Shown here: positions 42,133 through 50,626 of the stretch, one piece after another
How the letters are laid out: each line of letters starts with the position of its first letter
Position numbering within the stretch: the stretch's first letter is position 1
Assembly (NCBI GenBank): GCA_046598395.1
Contig: JBKJIQ010000040.1
Span: 124,001 to 188,000 of the forward strand
DNA length: 64,000 nucleotides
Source: JAENVU01 sp046598395
Lineage (GTDB): Bacteria; Actinomycetota; Acidimicrobiia; IMCC26256; JAENVU01
Direction: 5' to 3'
The notes under the pieces: generated by a model
Told to the model about the DNA's origin: nothing
Database searches by the model: none
Seen by the model: the letters and a program-made list of their open reading frames with translations, nothing else
Position numbers and translations under genes: made by a program

Positions 42133-42224
42133 CGGACATCCCTTCGACGGCGTGCCCAGTTCTACGCCGTGGCGAAGGACGCGACCACATTCAAGTCACA
42201 ACGGTGGCCTGACGACTCGCACTG

Positions 42225-42506
42225 CTAGGCCACGAGCGAGGCAATCCCCGCGATCGACATGACGAAGCCGAGCACGGCGAACGCGATCGAGCGGCCGATC
42301 GGGGCCTGCACCAGCTCACCATCGCGGGTCTGCCCGGTGGCCGCGACTCTGCTCGCACCCTTCACCTTGGCGCTGCGAGAATCGCCCACCGTGACCCGCA
42401 CCGAGGCATCCCGGCTCCGACGCACCAAGACCAGCAGGTTCGCGACCAGGAGCGCCGCGCCAAACGCGACGATGAGTTCACGCAAGACCTCGTCATAGAA
42501 CGTCAC
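42225..42506 (-). CDS. Small membrane protein, function unknown
   Basis: 93 residues with two hydrophobic segments, ELIVAFGAALLVANLLVLV near the N-terminus and IAFAVLGFVMSIAGIASLV at the C-terminus, joined by a basic soluble loop. Not recognised. 26 bases after the DUF4349 gene on the same strand, so probably co-transcribed. Confidence 0.6.
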   Translation of the reverse strand: MTFYDEVLRELIVAFGAALLVANLLVLVRRSRDASVRVTVGDSRSAKVKGASRVAATGQTRDGELVQAPIGRSIAFAVLGFVMSIAGIASLVA

Positions 42507-42532
42507 ATCCGGAGGCTACCGACCAGGGCGGT

Positions 42533-43465
42533 TCAGATTCCCGCCGGGGTTGCCTGCGGGCGGCGACGCCGAATCAAGGTCCAGACCAGCAACCCCACGA
42601 GCAGAAGCACTCCGAGCGGAACCACGGCGCCCAGCACCACAATGGTTCCGCCAATGATCGCGACCGTCACCCCGATCGCGTTGTGCCAAGCGTGCCCGAT
42701 CACACTGTGCTGCGAAGCACCGGGGGGAGCGACTCCCACCGCCCGCATCGTGAGCGCGACGGTGGCAAACGCCGCCTGGTCCTCGAGCAGATTCCGTTGG
42801 CCCGTGAGCTGTTCACTTTGCTCCCGAACCCCCGAAAGTTGCTGCTGGACGGCGATGACGTCGGGGATGTTCTTCGCCTGCCGCATGAGATCTTGCAGGA
42901 CGGCCTCCTGAGCCGTGAGGTTGCGCAGGCGCGCGTCGAGGTCGGTGAACTGCGCGGTCACGTCATCGCCGCGTTCGGAGCGGTTGGCGACCCGCCCGAG
43001 ACCACCGAGCTTGGTCAGCGCTTCCTCGAAGCGGTCCGAGGGCAGCCGTAGGGACACCGTCGCCACCCCGCGAGATTCCTCACTGGCCTCCACGAAACCA
43101 CCGAAGAACCCCGCGATCCCATTGGCCGTCGCGAACTTCGACTTCAGCATCCCGGCGCGAACCGTCAGCTCGAGGGTCGCGTGCTTGACCACGCGTGCGC
43201 CGAGCTTGGGACCTCCGGGACCGACCGGCGCAGCCGCGTCCAACTTCCCCGCCACGCTCTCACTGGTGGACGCCGGTTTGGCCTGCGCCAAGTCCCGTGC
43301 CACCCCTCCTCCGTCGGACGACTCATTCAAAAGTGCGCGGCTCCGCAGGTTCGACCCCGACTTCGCCGCCTTGGTGCCCTCGATTCCCCGCCCGTTCGAG
43401 ACGAGCGCCACCAGCGCGCCGGCGCCGAGCAGCATCACGAGTCCGATTCCAATCCACCGTCGCAT
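42533..43465 (-). CDS. DUF4349-type membrane-anchored protein
   Basis: 310 residues. An N-terminal membrane segment (WIGIGLVMLLGAGALVALV), a low-complexity linker, then an exported domain with VVKHATLELTVRAG and VSLRLPSDRFEEALTKLGGLG, a coiled coil (LTAQEAVLQDLMRQAKN ... LSGVREQSEQLTGQR) and a C-terminal helix followed by RRRRP. This order is typical of DUF4349 proteins, whose role is unknown. ATG 43465 is preceded by AAGGGGG. Confidence 0.8.
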   Translation of the reverse strand: MRRWIGIGLVMLLGAGALVALVSNGRGIEGTKAAKSGSNLRSRALLNESSDGGGVARDLAQAKPASTSESVAGKLDAAAPVGPGGPKLGARVVKHATLELTVRAGMLKSKFATANGIAGFFGGFVEASEESRGVATVSLRLPSDRFEEALTKLGGLGRVANRSERGDDVTAQFTDLDARLRNLTAQEAVLQDLMRQAKNIPDVIAVQQQLSGVREQSEQLTGQRNLLEDQAAFATVALTMRAVGVAPPGASQHSVIGHAWHNAIGVTVAIIGGTIVVLGAVVPLGVLLLVGLLVWTLIRRRRPQATPAGI

Positions 43466-43547
43466 GGTGTCCCCCTTGGTCAGGACTTCGACGCCGACCA
43501 CCCCGCATCGGTTCCCGGCTCACGAACTTCTGCGCGAACATCCCCGG

Positions 43548-44207
43548 GTGCGTCTGATCGTGGCCGAATGTTCCGTGACCTATGAAGGCCGCCTCGGCGC
43601 GCGCCTCGCACCTGCCAACCGGTTGATCGTGCTCAAGGCCGACGGCTCGCTCGCCGTGCATTCCGATGCTCGGGCCTACAAGCCGCTCAACTGGATGAGC
43701 CCACCCTGCACAATCCGTGTGACGAACGAGACCATCACCGCGGAGAGCCCCAAGGGGGAGCGACTCGTCGTCGCGCTTCACGTTGTTCATCACGACCACA
43801 CACTCGAACTCGGTGAGGAACCCGGCCTCGAGAAGGACGGTGAGGAAGCCGAGCTTCAAGCGCTGATCGAAATGCGGGTCCAATCCCTGCGCGACGACCT
43901 GACCCTCGTACGGCGCGAGTACCCCACCGATATCGGACCGATCGACTTCCTGTGTCGGGATGGCGACGGGCGGGCGGTCGCAGTGGAGGTGAAGCGAGTG
44001 GGAGAGATCGCCGGCGTCGATCAACTCATCCGATATCAAGAGCGCCTCGATCGCGACGCCCGCCTCGCGCCGACCCGTGGCATGTTCGTGGCGACTCGGA
44101 TCAAGCCACAAGCGCGCGTCTACGCCGAGAGCCGCGGCATTGAATGTGTGGAGATCGACCTCGAGGACCTCCGCACCAACGACAATCCCCGTCTTCGACT
44201 GTTTTAA
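43548..44207 (+). CDS. nucS: NucS/EndoMS mismatch-specific endonuclease
   Basis: 219 residues. The C-terminal nuclease domain shows YPTDIGPIDFLCRDGDGR and AVAVEVKRVGEI, the D-ExK catalytic set of NucS, plus VDQLIRY; the N-terminal domain contains FKADGS-like LKADGSLAVHSDARAYKPL and NWMSPPC, which match the mycobacterial enzyme closely. NucS cuts both strands at mismatches and replaces MutS/MutL repair in actinobacteria. Start GTG 43548 gives the conserved VRLIVAECSVTY. It is divergent from the DUF4349 gene and followed 26 bases later by a SnoaL-type gene. Confidence 0.95.
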   Translation: MRLIVAECSVTYEGRLGARLAPANRLIVLKADGSLAVHSDARAYKPLNWMSPPCTIRVTNETITAESPKGERLVVALHVVHHDHTLELGEEPGLEKDGEEAELQALIEMRVQSLRDDLTLVRREYPTDIGPIDFLCRDGDGRAVAVEVKRVGEIAGVDQLIRYQERLDRDARLAPTRGMFVATRIKPQARVYAESRGIECVEIDLEDLRTNDNPRLRLF

Positions 44208-44233
44208 GACCCCTGCCCAGAAGGAGTACCGCC

Positions 44234-44725
44234 GTGTTGTACCCCCGCGCCCAGATCGACGCCACCATCACCCGCTACCTCGATCTGCGGCGTCGTATCG
44301 ACGCCGGCGAGGAGCAGGGTTGGACGGGGATCGCCGATTTCTTCACCGACGATTGCGTGTATATCGATCCCGCATGGGGCCGGGTCGAAGGGATCGTGGC
44401 GCTGCGGGAGTTTCTCGACGAGTCGATGCGCGGACTCGAAGACTGGAAGTTCCCGGTGGAGTACACCGCGGTCGATGGGAACACGGTGGTCGTGAAATGG
44501 ACCCAGGTCTCGCCGGGCACGCGCGAGGACGGCACGCCCTATCAGCAGTCGGGCTACTCCACGCTGGTCTACGCGGGCGACGGCAAGTTCTCGTATGAGG
44601 AAGACCTCCTCAACATGACCCACGTGAACGAAGACCTCCGGGCCGCGCGCTGGCGCCCCGCGCCAGGTTTCGTGATGCCCCCCGCCAACCCGGACCGAAC
44701 CTGGCAACGACCCCCCAACTCCTGA
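44234..44725 (+). CDS. SnoaL/NTF2-like fold protein
   Basis: 163 residues. The cone-shaped NTF2 fold is suggested by ITRYLDLRRRIDAG, FFTDDCVYIDPAWGRVEG and MRGLEDWKFPVEYTAVDG with Trp/Asp residues lining a pocket. Such proteins are small hydrolases, isomerases or cyclases; the reaction cannot be assigned. AAGGAG is 7 bases before the GTG start. Probably in one unit with nucS. Confidence 0.75.
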   Translation: MLYPRAQIDATITRYLDLRRRIDAGEEQGWTGIADFFTDDCVYIDPAWGRVEGIVALREFLDESMRGLEDWKFPVEYTAVDGNTVVVKWTQVSPGTREDGTPYQQSGYSTLVYAGDGKFSYEEDLLNMTHVNEDLRAARWRPAPGFVMPPANPDRTWQRPPNS

Positions 44726-44756
44726 GGTCGGGGCAGTACGCGTCACCATCGCGGAG

Positions 44757-44782
44757 CCCCGTTCCCGTACAAAGAAACGGGG
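44757..44782. terminator. Weak hairpin between convergent genes
   Basis: CCCCGTT and AACGGGG form a 7-bp stem with a 12-base loop in the 69-base gap between the SnoaL-type gene and dnaB. The sequence GGAGCCCCGTTCC occurs twice here as a direct repeat. No T-run; termination is plausible only. Confidence 0.35.
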
Positions 44783-44794
44783 AGCCCCGTTCCT

Positions 44795-46165
44795 CTACGA
44801 AGAATCTTGTGCCATGTTGGCGAACTTGACGATGTGATCGAGGAACGCCAGGCGGGCCACACCGGTGGGACCGTTCCGGTGTTTTGCGATGATGATCTCC
44901 GCGACGCCGCGCTGCTCGGACTCCGGGTTGTACACGTCGTCGCGGTAGATCATGAGCACGACGTCGGCGTCCTGCTCGATCGAGCCCGACTCACGAAGGT
45001 CCGCCAGCATCGGCCGCTTGTCCTGGCGATACTCGAGCTGACGGTTGAGCTGGCTTCCCACCAACACCGGGCACTCCAACTCGCGGGCCAGGATCTTCAA
45101 ACCCCGAGAGAGCTCTGACACCTCGACCTGACGGTTCTCCGACCGACGAGGGGAACTCATCAACTGGAGATAGTCGACCACCACCAGTCCGAGATCGCCA
45201 TAGCGGGCCTTGATCCGACGAGCCTTGGCGCGCATCTCCATCACCGTGCAGTGCGGATTGTCGTCGAGGAACAGCGGTGCCTCGCCGAGATGGCTGATGG
45301 CGGGATTCAACCGGCTCCAGTCGGCGTCGGTGAGGTTTCCGGTTTGCAGTTTGCGAGCATCGACGCGCGCTTCGGCCGACAACATGCGCTTCGTGAGCTC
45401 GACCGCTCCCATCTCCATCGAGAAGAACAGGACCGGGCGCCGACTCTCCATCGCCACGTTGGCCGCCGCGCCGAGCATGAACGCGGTCTTCCCCGCGCCG
45501 GGACGGGCCGCGAGAATGACGAGGTTCGACGGTTGGAGACCGAGGAGTTGTTGGTCGAGATCGATATACCCGGTGGGCACACCGGTAATCACACCGTCGT
45601 TGCCGTACATCTTCTCGAGTTGGTCCACGGTCTCGGTGACCGAGTCGAACAACCGCACCAAGGATTCAGAGATCCGTTTCTCCGCCACCTCGAAGACCAT
45701 CGCCTCGGCGCGATCCACCGTCTCGGTGACATCGTCGGGCGCTCCGTACGCGCTCTCCGCGATCTCACCCGAGACCGTGATCAGACGACGGAGCAGCGCG
45801 AGATCACCAACGATGCGCGCGTAGTGGCCCGCGTTCGCGGAGGCCGGGGTTGCGGCCTGAATCTGCAGCAGGAGGCCCTTACCCCCGAGCGCCTCGAGCA
45901 GATTGGCCCGGCGAAGCTCTTCGGCGACCGTGACGGGGTCGACGGGTTCGCCCTGCTCGTACAACGACCACACTGCATCGAAGATGTGACCGTGCGCGGG
46001 TTTGTAGAAATCACTCGCATCGACCCTCGCCTCGACCGCGGCGGTGATCGCGTCCCGGGAGATGAGCATTGCGCCGAGCAGCGACTCCTCGGCCTCCAGG
46101 TTATGCGGCGGTATTCGCCCGCTCGATACCGACGGCCGAACCGCCAGGTCACCTGTTTGTACCAC
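44795..46165 (-). CDS. dnaB: Replicative DNA helicase DnaB
   Basis: 456 residues. N-terminal primase-interaction domain (PPHNLEAEESLLGAML), then the RecA-like motor with Walker A ILAARPGAGKTAFML, VLFFSMEM, Walker B LVVVDYLQLM and SQLNRQLEYRQDKRP. DnaB unwinds DNA at the fork. No intein is present, unlike several mycobacterial dnaB genes. It ends the rpsF-ssb-rpsR-rplI-dnaB cluster but is preceded by a 244-base gap with a terminator-like hairpin and DnaA-box-like sites, so it likely has its own promoter. Confidence 0.97.
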   Translation of the reverse strand: MVQTGDLAVRPSVSSGRIPPHNLEAEESLLGAMLISRDAITAAVEARVDASDFYKPAHGHIFDAVWSLYEQGEPVDPVTVAEELRRANLLEALGGKGLLLQIQAATPASANAGHYARIVGDLALLRRLITVSGEIAESAYGAPDDVTETVDRAEAMVFEVAEKRISESLVRLFDSVTETVDQLEKMYGNDGVITGVPTGYIDLDQQLLGLQPSNLVILAARPGAGKTAFMLGAAANVAMESRRPVLFFSMEMGAVELTKRMLSAEARVDARKLQTGNLTDADWSRLNPAISHLGEAPLFLDDNPHCTVMEMRAKARRIKARYGDLGLVVVDYLQLMSSPRRSENRQVEVSELSRGLKILARELECPVLVGSQLNRQLEYRQDKRPMLADLRESGSIEQDADVVLMIYRDDVYNPESEQRGVAEIIIAKHRNGPTGVARLAFLDHIVKFANMAQDSS

Positions 46166-46230
46166 GAGTTACCTTCTCCGCAGCCGTTGAATCCCGGGTC
46201 CATCCTCACATTGATCGCCTGTGGGGAGGA

Positions 46231-46306
46231 AGTGGATAACCCCATGAACTTGTGTGAATTACCTGGGGATAGAGGGGCTCCTTCATCCACAGGGGTGTGG
46301 ATGAAG
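46231..46306. promoter_or_regulatory. DnaA-box-like cluster upstream of dnaB
   Basis: Three sites match the DnaA box TTATCCACA at 8 of 9 positions: TTATCCACT (minus, 46231-46239), TCATCCACA (plus, 46283-46291) and TCATCCACA (minus, 46296-46304). The last two form a perfect 10-bp inverted repeat (46281-46290 with 46297-46306) that could also fold as a hairpin in the dnaB leader. Confidence 0.5.
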
Positions 46307-46356
46307 TCCAGTGTGCACCCAGGGTGAGACACGAAATTTCTGGGTCCGCACAGCAA

Positions 46357-46383
46357 TCGACCCGCCGCAGAACGGCGGGTCGA
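46357..46383 (-). terminator. Hairpin after rplI
   Basis: An 11-bp perfect stem (TCGACCCGCCG / CGGCGGGTCGA) with a 5-base loop, 26 bases after the rplI stop. The T-run is weak, so it may attenuate rather than fully end transcription into dnaB. Confidence 0.55.
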
Positions 46384-46409
46384 GCGCGCGTACCGAACGA
46401 GAGCGCCGG

Positions 46410-46859
46410 CTATTCGCTGGCCACAACCTCGACCATGACCGCAACCTTCACAGTCGCGTGCAGACTGACCTGCACCTCAGCCGGGCCGAGGGCCTTGAGC
46501 GGCTCATCGAGGGTGATCTTGCGCCGGTCGATCTCCACTCCGGTGGCCGCCGCGATCGCAACCGCGATATCGGCCGCCGTGACCGAACCGAACAACTTGC
46601 CCGCCTCGCCCGCTCGCGCGGGAACGGGGACGGCAGCTGCGGTGAGCTTCAGCGCGATGGTCTGGGCCGCATCGCGCTCGCGTGAATCGCGAACCTCACG
46701 GCTGCGGCGCATGGACGCGGCCTGCTTCTCCGCACCCTTGGTTGCAAACATCGCGAGCCCGCGCGGCACCAAGTAATTCCGCGCGTAGCCGGGGGCCACC
46801 TCCAAGAGGTCGCCCTTCTTTCCCAGTTTGTCGACGTCAGAACGCAGGACGATTTTCAT
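46410..46859 (-). CDS. rplI: Ribosomal protein bL9
   Basis: 149 residues. MKIVLRSDVDKLGKKGD, then the signature GYARNYLVPRGLAMFAT, a long connecting helix and the C-terminal domain (GKLFGSVTAADIA). Start overlaps the rpsR stop. Confidence 0.97.
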   Translation of the reverse strand: MKIVLRSDVDKLGKKGDLLEVAPGYARNYLVPRGLAMFATKGAEKQAASMRRSREVRDSRERDAAQTIALKLTAAAVPVPARAGEAGKLFGSVTAADIAVAIAAATGVEIDRRKITLDEPLKALGPAEVQVSLHATVKVAVMVEVVASE

Positions 46860-47362
46860 TCGCTGTCCTCCGCACCACCGGCGCTGACCTCGACGGCTTC
46901 CGAGGCCACCGGTGCGGACTCGACTGCACCCGTGTCACCGTCGTTCGCGTCGAGGGTGACACCCTCGGGCAACTCGTTCTCGTTCTCATTCTCGCCTTCG
47001 ACCGCGGTGGGCGGCGGGGCGTCCGGCGTGGGCATCGGCGCAGTCGGGTCCAACCGATCACGATCGCGACGGCCACCGCGGCTGCGCTGGGTGACCTGGC
47101 GCACGCTGTACGGCAGCAGCGCCATCTCTCGGGCCAGGCGAATCGCCTTGGCCACCTCACGTTGCTGCTGGGTGCTGTTGCCCGTGACCCGACGAGCCCG
47201 GATCTTGGCGCGCTCGGACATGAACCGGCGAAGCAGGTTCACGTCCTTGTAGTCGACCCACTCGATCTTGTCCTGGGTCAGGATCGACACCTTCTTCTTC
47301 TGAACCCGACGTCGATCTTTCTCGGGGCTCTTGCGCCGCTGTTGTTCCCGGTCTCGTGCCAT
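46856..47362 (-). CDS. rpsR: Ribosomal protein bS18 with long acidic C-terminal tail
   Basis: 168 residues, about twice the normal length. The core is conventional (VDYKDVNLLRRFMSERAKI, RRVTGNSTQQQREVAKAIRLA, REMALLPY). After about residue 96 comes a basic stretch (RSRGGRRDRDR) and then some 70 residues of Pro-rich and acidic low-complexity sequence with ENENENE. The tail is in frame up to the stop that overlaps rplI, so it is not a sequencing artefact of the stop codon. Located between ssb and rplI as usual. Confidence 0.93.
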   Translation of the reverse strand: MARDREQQRRKSPEKDRRRVQKKKVSILTQDKIEWVDYKDVNLLRRFMSERAKIRARRVTGNSTQQQREVAKAIRLAREMALLPYSVRQVTQRSRGGRRDRDRLDPTAPMPTPDAPPPTAVEGENENENELPEGVTLDANDGDTGAVESAPVASEAVEVSAGGAEDSE

Positions 47363-47383
47363 CGTTCTCTCGTTCCTCAGGCC

Positions 47384-47920
47384 CTAGAAGGGCTCTTCGT
47401 CGTAGCCGTGCTCGCCGCCGCCGCTTGGCGTGGGAGCACCACTCGTTGCTGCACCATCTGAACCACCGGAGGATCCTCCGCCCGGAGCATTTGATCCCCC
47501 GCTGGGACGGCCGCCGCCACCGCCGTAGTCGCCGCCACCCCCGCCTCCGCCGCCACTGCGACGCTCGGAGCGCTTCACCTCGGCCGTCGCCCAGCGCAGG
47601 CTGGGACCAATCTCGTCCGCCACGATCTCGACCACGCTCTTCTTCTCGCCCTGATCAGTGTCGTACGAGCGTTGCTCGAGGCGACCCTGGACGATGATGC
47701 GCGTGCCCTTGGCCAAGGTGTCGGAAATGTTCTCTGCCATATCGCCCCAGGCCACGATGTTGAAGAAGCTGGTGCGCTCTTCCCACTCGTTGGTCTGGCG
47801 GTTCTGCCAGCGCCGACTCACGGCTACGCCCAAACTTGCTTTGGCCTGTCCGGATGCGGTGTACCGGATCTCGGGGTCCCGGGTGAGGTTCCCCACAATG
47901 GTGATCGTGTTATCTGCCAT
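47384..47920 (-). CDS. ssb: Single-stranded DNA-binding protein
   Basis: 178 residues. OB fold in the first ~110 (NTITIVGNLTRDPEIRYT, WEERTSFFNIVAWGDMAENI, GTRIIVQGRLEQRSY), a long Gly/Ser-rich linker and the acidic tip DEEPF that recruits partner proteins. The ATG at 47920 is chosen from three close in-frame ATGs because GGGAG lies 8 bases upstream. Between rpsF and rpsR, the standard place. Confidence 0.97.
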   Translation of the reverse strand: MADNTITIVGNLTRDPEIRYTASGQAKASLGVAVSRRWQNRQTNEWEERTSFFNIVAWGDMAENISDTLAKGTRIIVQGRLEQRSYDTDQGEKKSVVEIVADEIGPSLRWATAEVKRSERRSGGGGGGGGDYGGGGGRPSGGSNAPGGGSSGGSDGAATSGAPTPSGGGEHGYDEEPF

Positions 47921-48007
47921 GGTCATGTCTCCCAATGCCGCGGATGCGGCGGTTCTTCGTCGTTGCCGGGTTCGATTGCTCGCAGGCGACGACTTCCGTG
48001 CTGATCC

Positions 48008-48388
48008 CTAGTCTTCGTCGTCGTCACGGTTCTCGCGCGCAGTTGCCGCGAGGACCGCTTCATCGACGATGTCCGGCGTTCCACCGATCTTGCCGTAGAC
48101 CTGCTCGGGGATGCGAAGGATCTTGTGACGGATGACGTCGTCAGAAAGGGAGAGCGACCGGTTCAACTCGTCCATCGCGACGGGCTCGGCCTTCGCCTGC
48201 ATGACGACGTAGAAGCCTTCGAAGCGATGCTTCACTTCGTAGGCGAGCCGACGCTTGCCCCACCAGTCGATTGCGCCGCGCACGGCACCCTTGGACTCGA
48301 TCAGAACGAGCGACCGTTCGACAGCAGACCGGATGGTCTCCTCTTCCAGGTCCGCGTCAAAGATAACCATGACCTCGTACGGCCTCAT
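48008..48388 (-). CDS. rpsF: Ribosomal protein bS6
   Basis: 126 residues. MRPYEVMVIFDADLEEETI and IDWWGKRRLAYEVKHRFEG are typical, followed by a short charged tail. AAGGAGG is placed 8 bases before the ATG. First gene of the ribosomal/ssb cluster; its leader holds two hairpins. Confidence 0.97.
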   Translation of the reverse strand: MRPYEVMVIFDADLEEETIRSAVERSLVLIESKGAVRGAIDWWGKRRLAYEVKHRFEGFYVVMQAKAEPVAMDELNRSLSLSDDVIRHKILRIPEQVYGKIGGTPDIVDEAVLAATARENRDDDED

Positions 48389-48407
48389 GGCCGATACCTC
48401 CTTCGGA

Positions 48408-48469
48408 CCGCAGCCGACCTCTCGGCCACTGCGGGCCCCCGAGTTCGGCACTGCCCGGAGATTCCGGGC
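48408..48469 (-). promoter_or_regulatory. Two hairpins in the rpsF leader, possible S6:S18 control element
   Basis: Hairpin A (48453-48469) is a perfect 7-bp stem GCCCGGA/TCCGGGC with a 3-base loop. Hairpin B (48408-48434) has stems GCCGA/TCGGC and CGCA/TGCG separated by a one-sided bulge. The leaders of many rpsF operons carry an RNA that binds the S6:S18 dimer to repress translation; B is in the right place, 20 bases before the start, but I did not match a defined consensus. Confidence 0.35.
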
Positions 48470-48579
48470 GACCGCTAAGGGGCAGGGCGGACATGGAGGA
48501 GCGCTCAGGACTCTGAGAACTCTTCCGTGAAGCGGGCCAAGCTACCAGAGCCGACCCGTGGGGACCTATCGAGGAGACC

Positions 48580-49497
48580 TTACCCGGGGGGTGTGACACT
48601 CATCCCGGGCGCGTCCACCGTGACGTCCACGGTGTAGAGATCCATGGCCTCATTCAGCTGATCCGTCATGTGATACGTCTCGTCGCTCGACGGGAATCGT
48701 CCCTCTCGAACATCTTCGACGAAACGGCTCACCGCTTCGGTGGCCTCGGCACCCAGCTCCGCGTACCGACGGACGAACCGCGGCCGAATCCGGTCTTCGA
48801 AACCCAGGAGGTCGTGATACACGAGCACCTGACCATCACAATGACGGCCGGCGCCAATACCGATCGTCGGCACATCCACCGCGTCGGTCACCATTCGGGC
48901 CACACCGTCGGGCACACATTCGAGCACGATCCCGAAACATCCAGCCTCCGCCAGCGCCACGGCGTCGTCCACGATTCGGCGTGCTGCGTCGAGCTGCTTG
49001 CCCTGCACCTTGAACCCACCGATCGCGTGGATCGACTGAGGGGTGAGCCCAAGGTGACCCATCACGGGGATCTCGGCATCGAGGATCGCGTTGATGGCAT
49101 CGAGGCGCTTGCGCCCGCCCTCGAGCTTCACTGCGCCCGCGCCGGCACGAATCAGCGTGGCGGCATTGCACACCGTCTCCTCGCGTGACACGTGGTAGCT
49201 CATCCATGGCAGGTCACCCACAATCAACGCGTGCGGCTTGGTGCGAGCCACCGCTCCCACGTGGTGGGCCATGTCTGCGGTCGTGACCTGCAGGGTGTCG
49301 TCGTAACCGAGCACGACCATCGCCAGCGTGTCGCCGACGAGGATCATGTCGACACCGGCGCCGTCCACCACGCGTGCACTCGGCGCGTCGTAGGCAGTGA
49401 CCATCACGAGCGGTGTGGCGCCACCTTTTGCCGCGACGATGTCGGGCGCGGTGAGCGAACGCGAACTGGGACGTGACGTAGGCGTAGGGGCCGTCAT
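48580..49497 (-). CDS. panB: Ketopantoate hydroxymethyltransferase
   Basis: 305 residues. PanB adds a hydroxymethyl group to ketoisovalerate in pantothenate (CoA) synthesis. The barrel shows VMVTAYDAPSARVVDGAGVD, VGDTLAMVVLGYDDT (metal Asp), GGFKVQGK and TIGIGAGRHCDGQVLV. ATG 49497 has GGAGG 8 bases upstream. No panC/panD is adjacent. Confidence 0.96.
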   Translation of the reverse strand: MTAPTPTSRPSSRSLTAPDIVAAKGGATPLVMVTAYDAPSARVVDGAGVDMILVGDTLAMVVLGYDDTLQVTTADMAHHVGAVARTKPHALIVGDLPWMSYHVSREETVCNAATLIRAGAGAVKLEGGRKRLDAINAILDAEIPVMGHLGLTPQSIHAIGGFKVQGKQLDAARRIVDDAVALAEAGCFGIVLECVPDGVARMVTDAVDVPTIGIGAGRHCDGQVLVYHDLLGFEDRIRPRFVRRYAELGAEATEAVSRFVEDVREGRFPSSDETYHMTDQLNEAMDLYTVDVTVDAPGMSVTPPG

Positions 49498-49584
49498 CTC
49501 GAAACCTCCACCGTCCAGGGCACACACGGCTCCCGGCAGTACGAGAAGCTTATGCCCGTTCCACCATGCCTGCGCCAGCCCGGG

Positions 49585-49944
49585 TTACGAACTCTTGCCG
49601 TGGAGTTCGCGGCGGCCGAGATGGTTCCAGCGGCAGTCGGTACACACCTCGACCACGTAGCAATCGAACTCGTCGTGCTTCTGGGCAAGTTTGTCGAGCT
49701 CGCCGGGCTGGGAAATACACCGGCCGTTCGCAGCGCGCAGCCGGTCGCCATAGACGTACAGCACGTGGAAGAGGTCCTTGCCCTTGCAGACCGGACACCG
49801 CTTCCCAACCGGCTCACCAACGTTGCGTGCTGCTCGGAGCAGCTCCGGGTGCGCATCGCAGACGTCGTGGCGGCTGACTCGGCCCAGCTTGAGATCCCGC
49901 AGGACGGCCCGGCGGGCAAGCTCGTAGTCGGTGCCTCTGACCAC
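49585..49944 (-). CDS. DUF5318 zinc-binding-like protein
   Basis: 119 residues. The run DYELARRAVLRDLKLGRVSR, DVCDAHPELLRAARNVGEP, CPVCKGKDLFHVLYVYGDRL and VVEVCTDCRWNHL matches the conserved actinobacterial DUF5318 family as I remember it; two CxxC pairs suggest a zinc site. Function unknown. GTG 49944 is preferred because it gives the family start; a longer frame overlaps the divergent methyltransferase gene. Confidence 0.85.
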   Translation of the reverse strand: MVRGTDYELARRAVLRDLKLGRVSRHDVCDAHPELLRAARNVGEPVGKRCPVCKGKDLFHVLYVYGDRLRAANGRCISQPGELDKLAQKHDEFDCYVVEVCTDCRWNHLGRRELHGKSS

Positions 49945-50002
49945 GCCGGTGAGTGTAGGAGAGCGCCGACCCCGCCGGGAACCCGCAACTAGGGTCCGAT
50001 TG

Positions 50003-50623
50003 ATGGGTGACGTCTTTGCGTTGGCACGGTTGTTGGGTGATGTGCGCGGCAAGCGAGTCGTGGAACTCGGTTGTGGTCAGGGCTCCCGCATCGTCGAGCT
50101 CGCCCGGGCGGGGGCATCGGTCATCACGGTGGACCCCTCAGCCGACGCAGTGCACGCCGCTCGGCGCCTCGCCGAGCACGCCGAGGTGCGCATCGAGGTG
50201 CACACGGGTGACTTCGCCGACCTCGCGTTTCTTCGGGGTGATTCCGTCGACGTTGCCTTCGCTGATGGCACCCTCGCCGGTCTCGCGGATCTAAGTCGCG
50301 TCTTCCGTCAGGTCCAGCGGGTCCTGCGCGCGGGCGCGTGGTTCGCATTCTCACTACCGCATCCAGTTTCGCTGTGTGTGGACGCCGCGCGTGAACCCGA
50401 GGGTTCGCTGCCACTGGCCCGGCCCTTCATCGGTCGCTCCTATTTCGATTCGGAGCCCGTGGACGGAAAGTTCCCCCACCCGATCGCGGAGGTGTTCGCC
50501 GCCCTCAGCCGTGTGGGGTTTCGGGTGGACACCATCCTTGAACCCGAGCCCGCGGCCGGCGTTCGCGGCCACGCGCTGATACCCGACACGATTATCTGGC
50601 GCGCTCGCAAGATCGGCAGCTAG
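50003..50623 (+). CDS. Class I SAM-dependent methyltransferase
   Basis: 206 residues. Motif I is RVVELGCGQGSRIVELARAG, then ITVDPSADAVHAARR, GDFADLAFLRGDSVDVAFAD and VFRQVQRVLRAGAWFAFSL, the standard SAM fold, followed by a C-terminal substrate region with RSYFDSEPVDGKFPHP. TAGGGT ends 7 bases before the ATG and there is no ribosome binding site, so it is probably leaderless. Convergent with cca (3 bases between the stops). Substrate unknown. Confidence 0.85.
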   Translation: MGDVFALARLLGDVRGKRVVELGCGQGSRIVELARAGASVITVDPSADAVHAARRLAEHAEVRIEVHTGDFADLAFLRGDSVDVAFADGTLAGLADLSRVFRQVQRVLRAGAWFAFSLPHPVSLCVDAAREPEGSLPLARPFIGRSYFDSEPVDGKFPHPIAEVFAALSRVGFRVDTILEPEPAAGVRGHALIPDTIIWRARKIGS

Positions 50624-50626
50624 CCG

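Noticed and set aside
46166..46409. Chromosome origin (oriC) at the DnaA-box-like sites
   Set aside because: Only three imperfect boxes, no AT-rich unwinding element, and no dnaA/dnaN next to it; regulation of dnaB is more likely.
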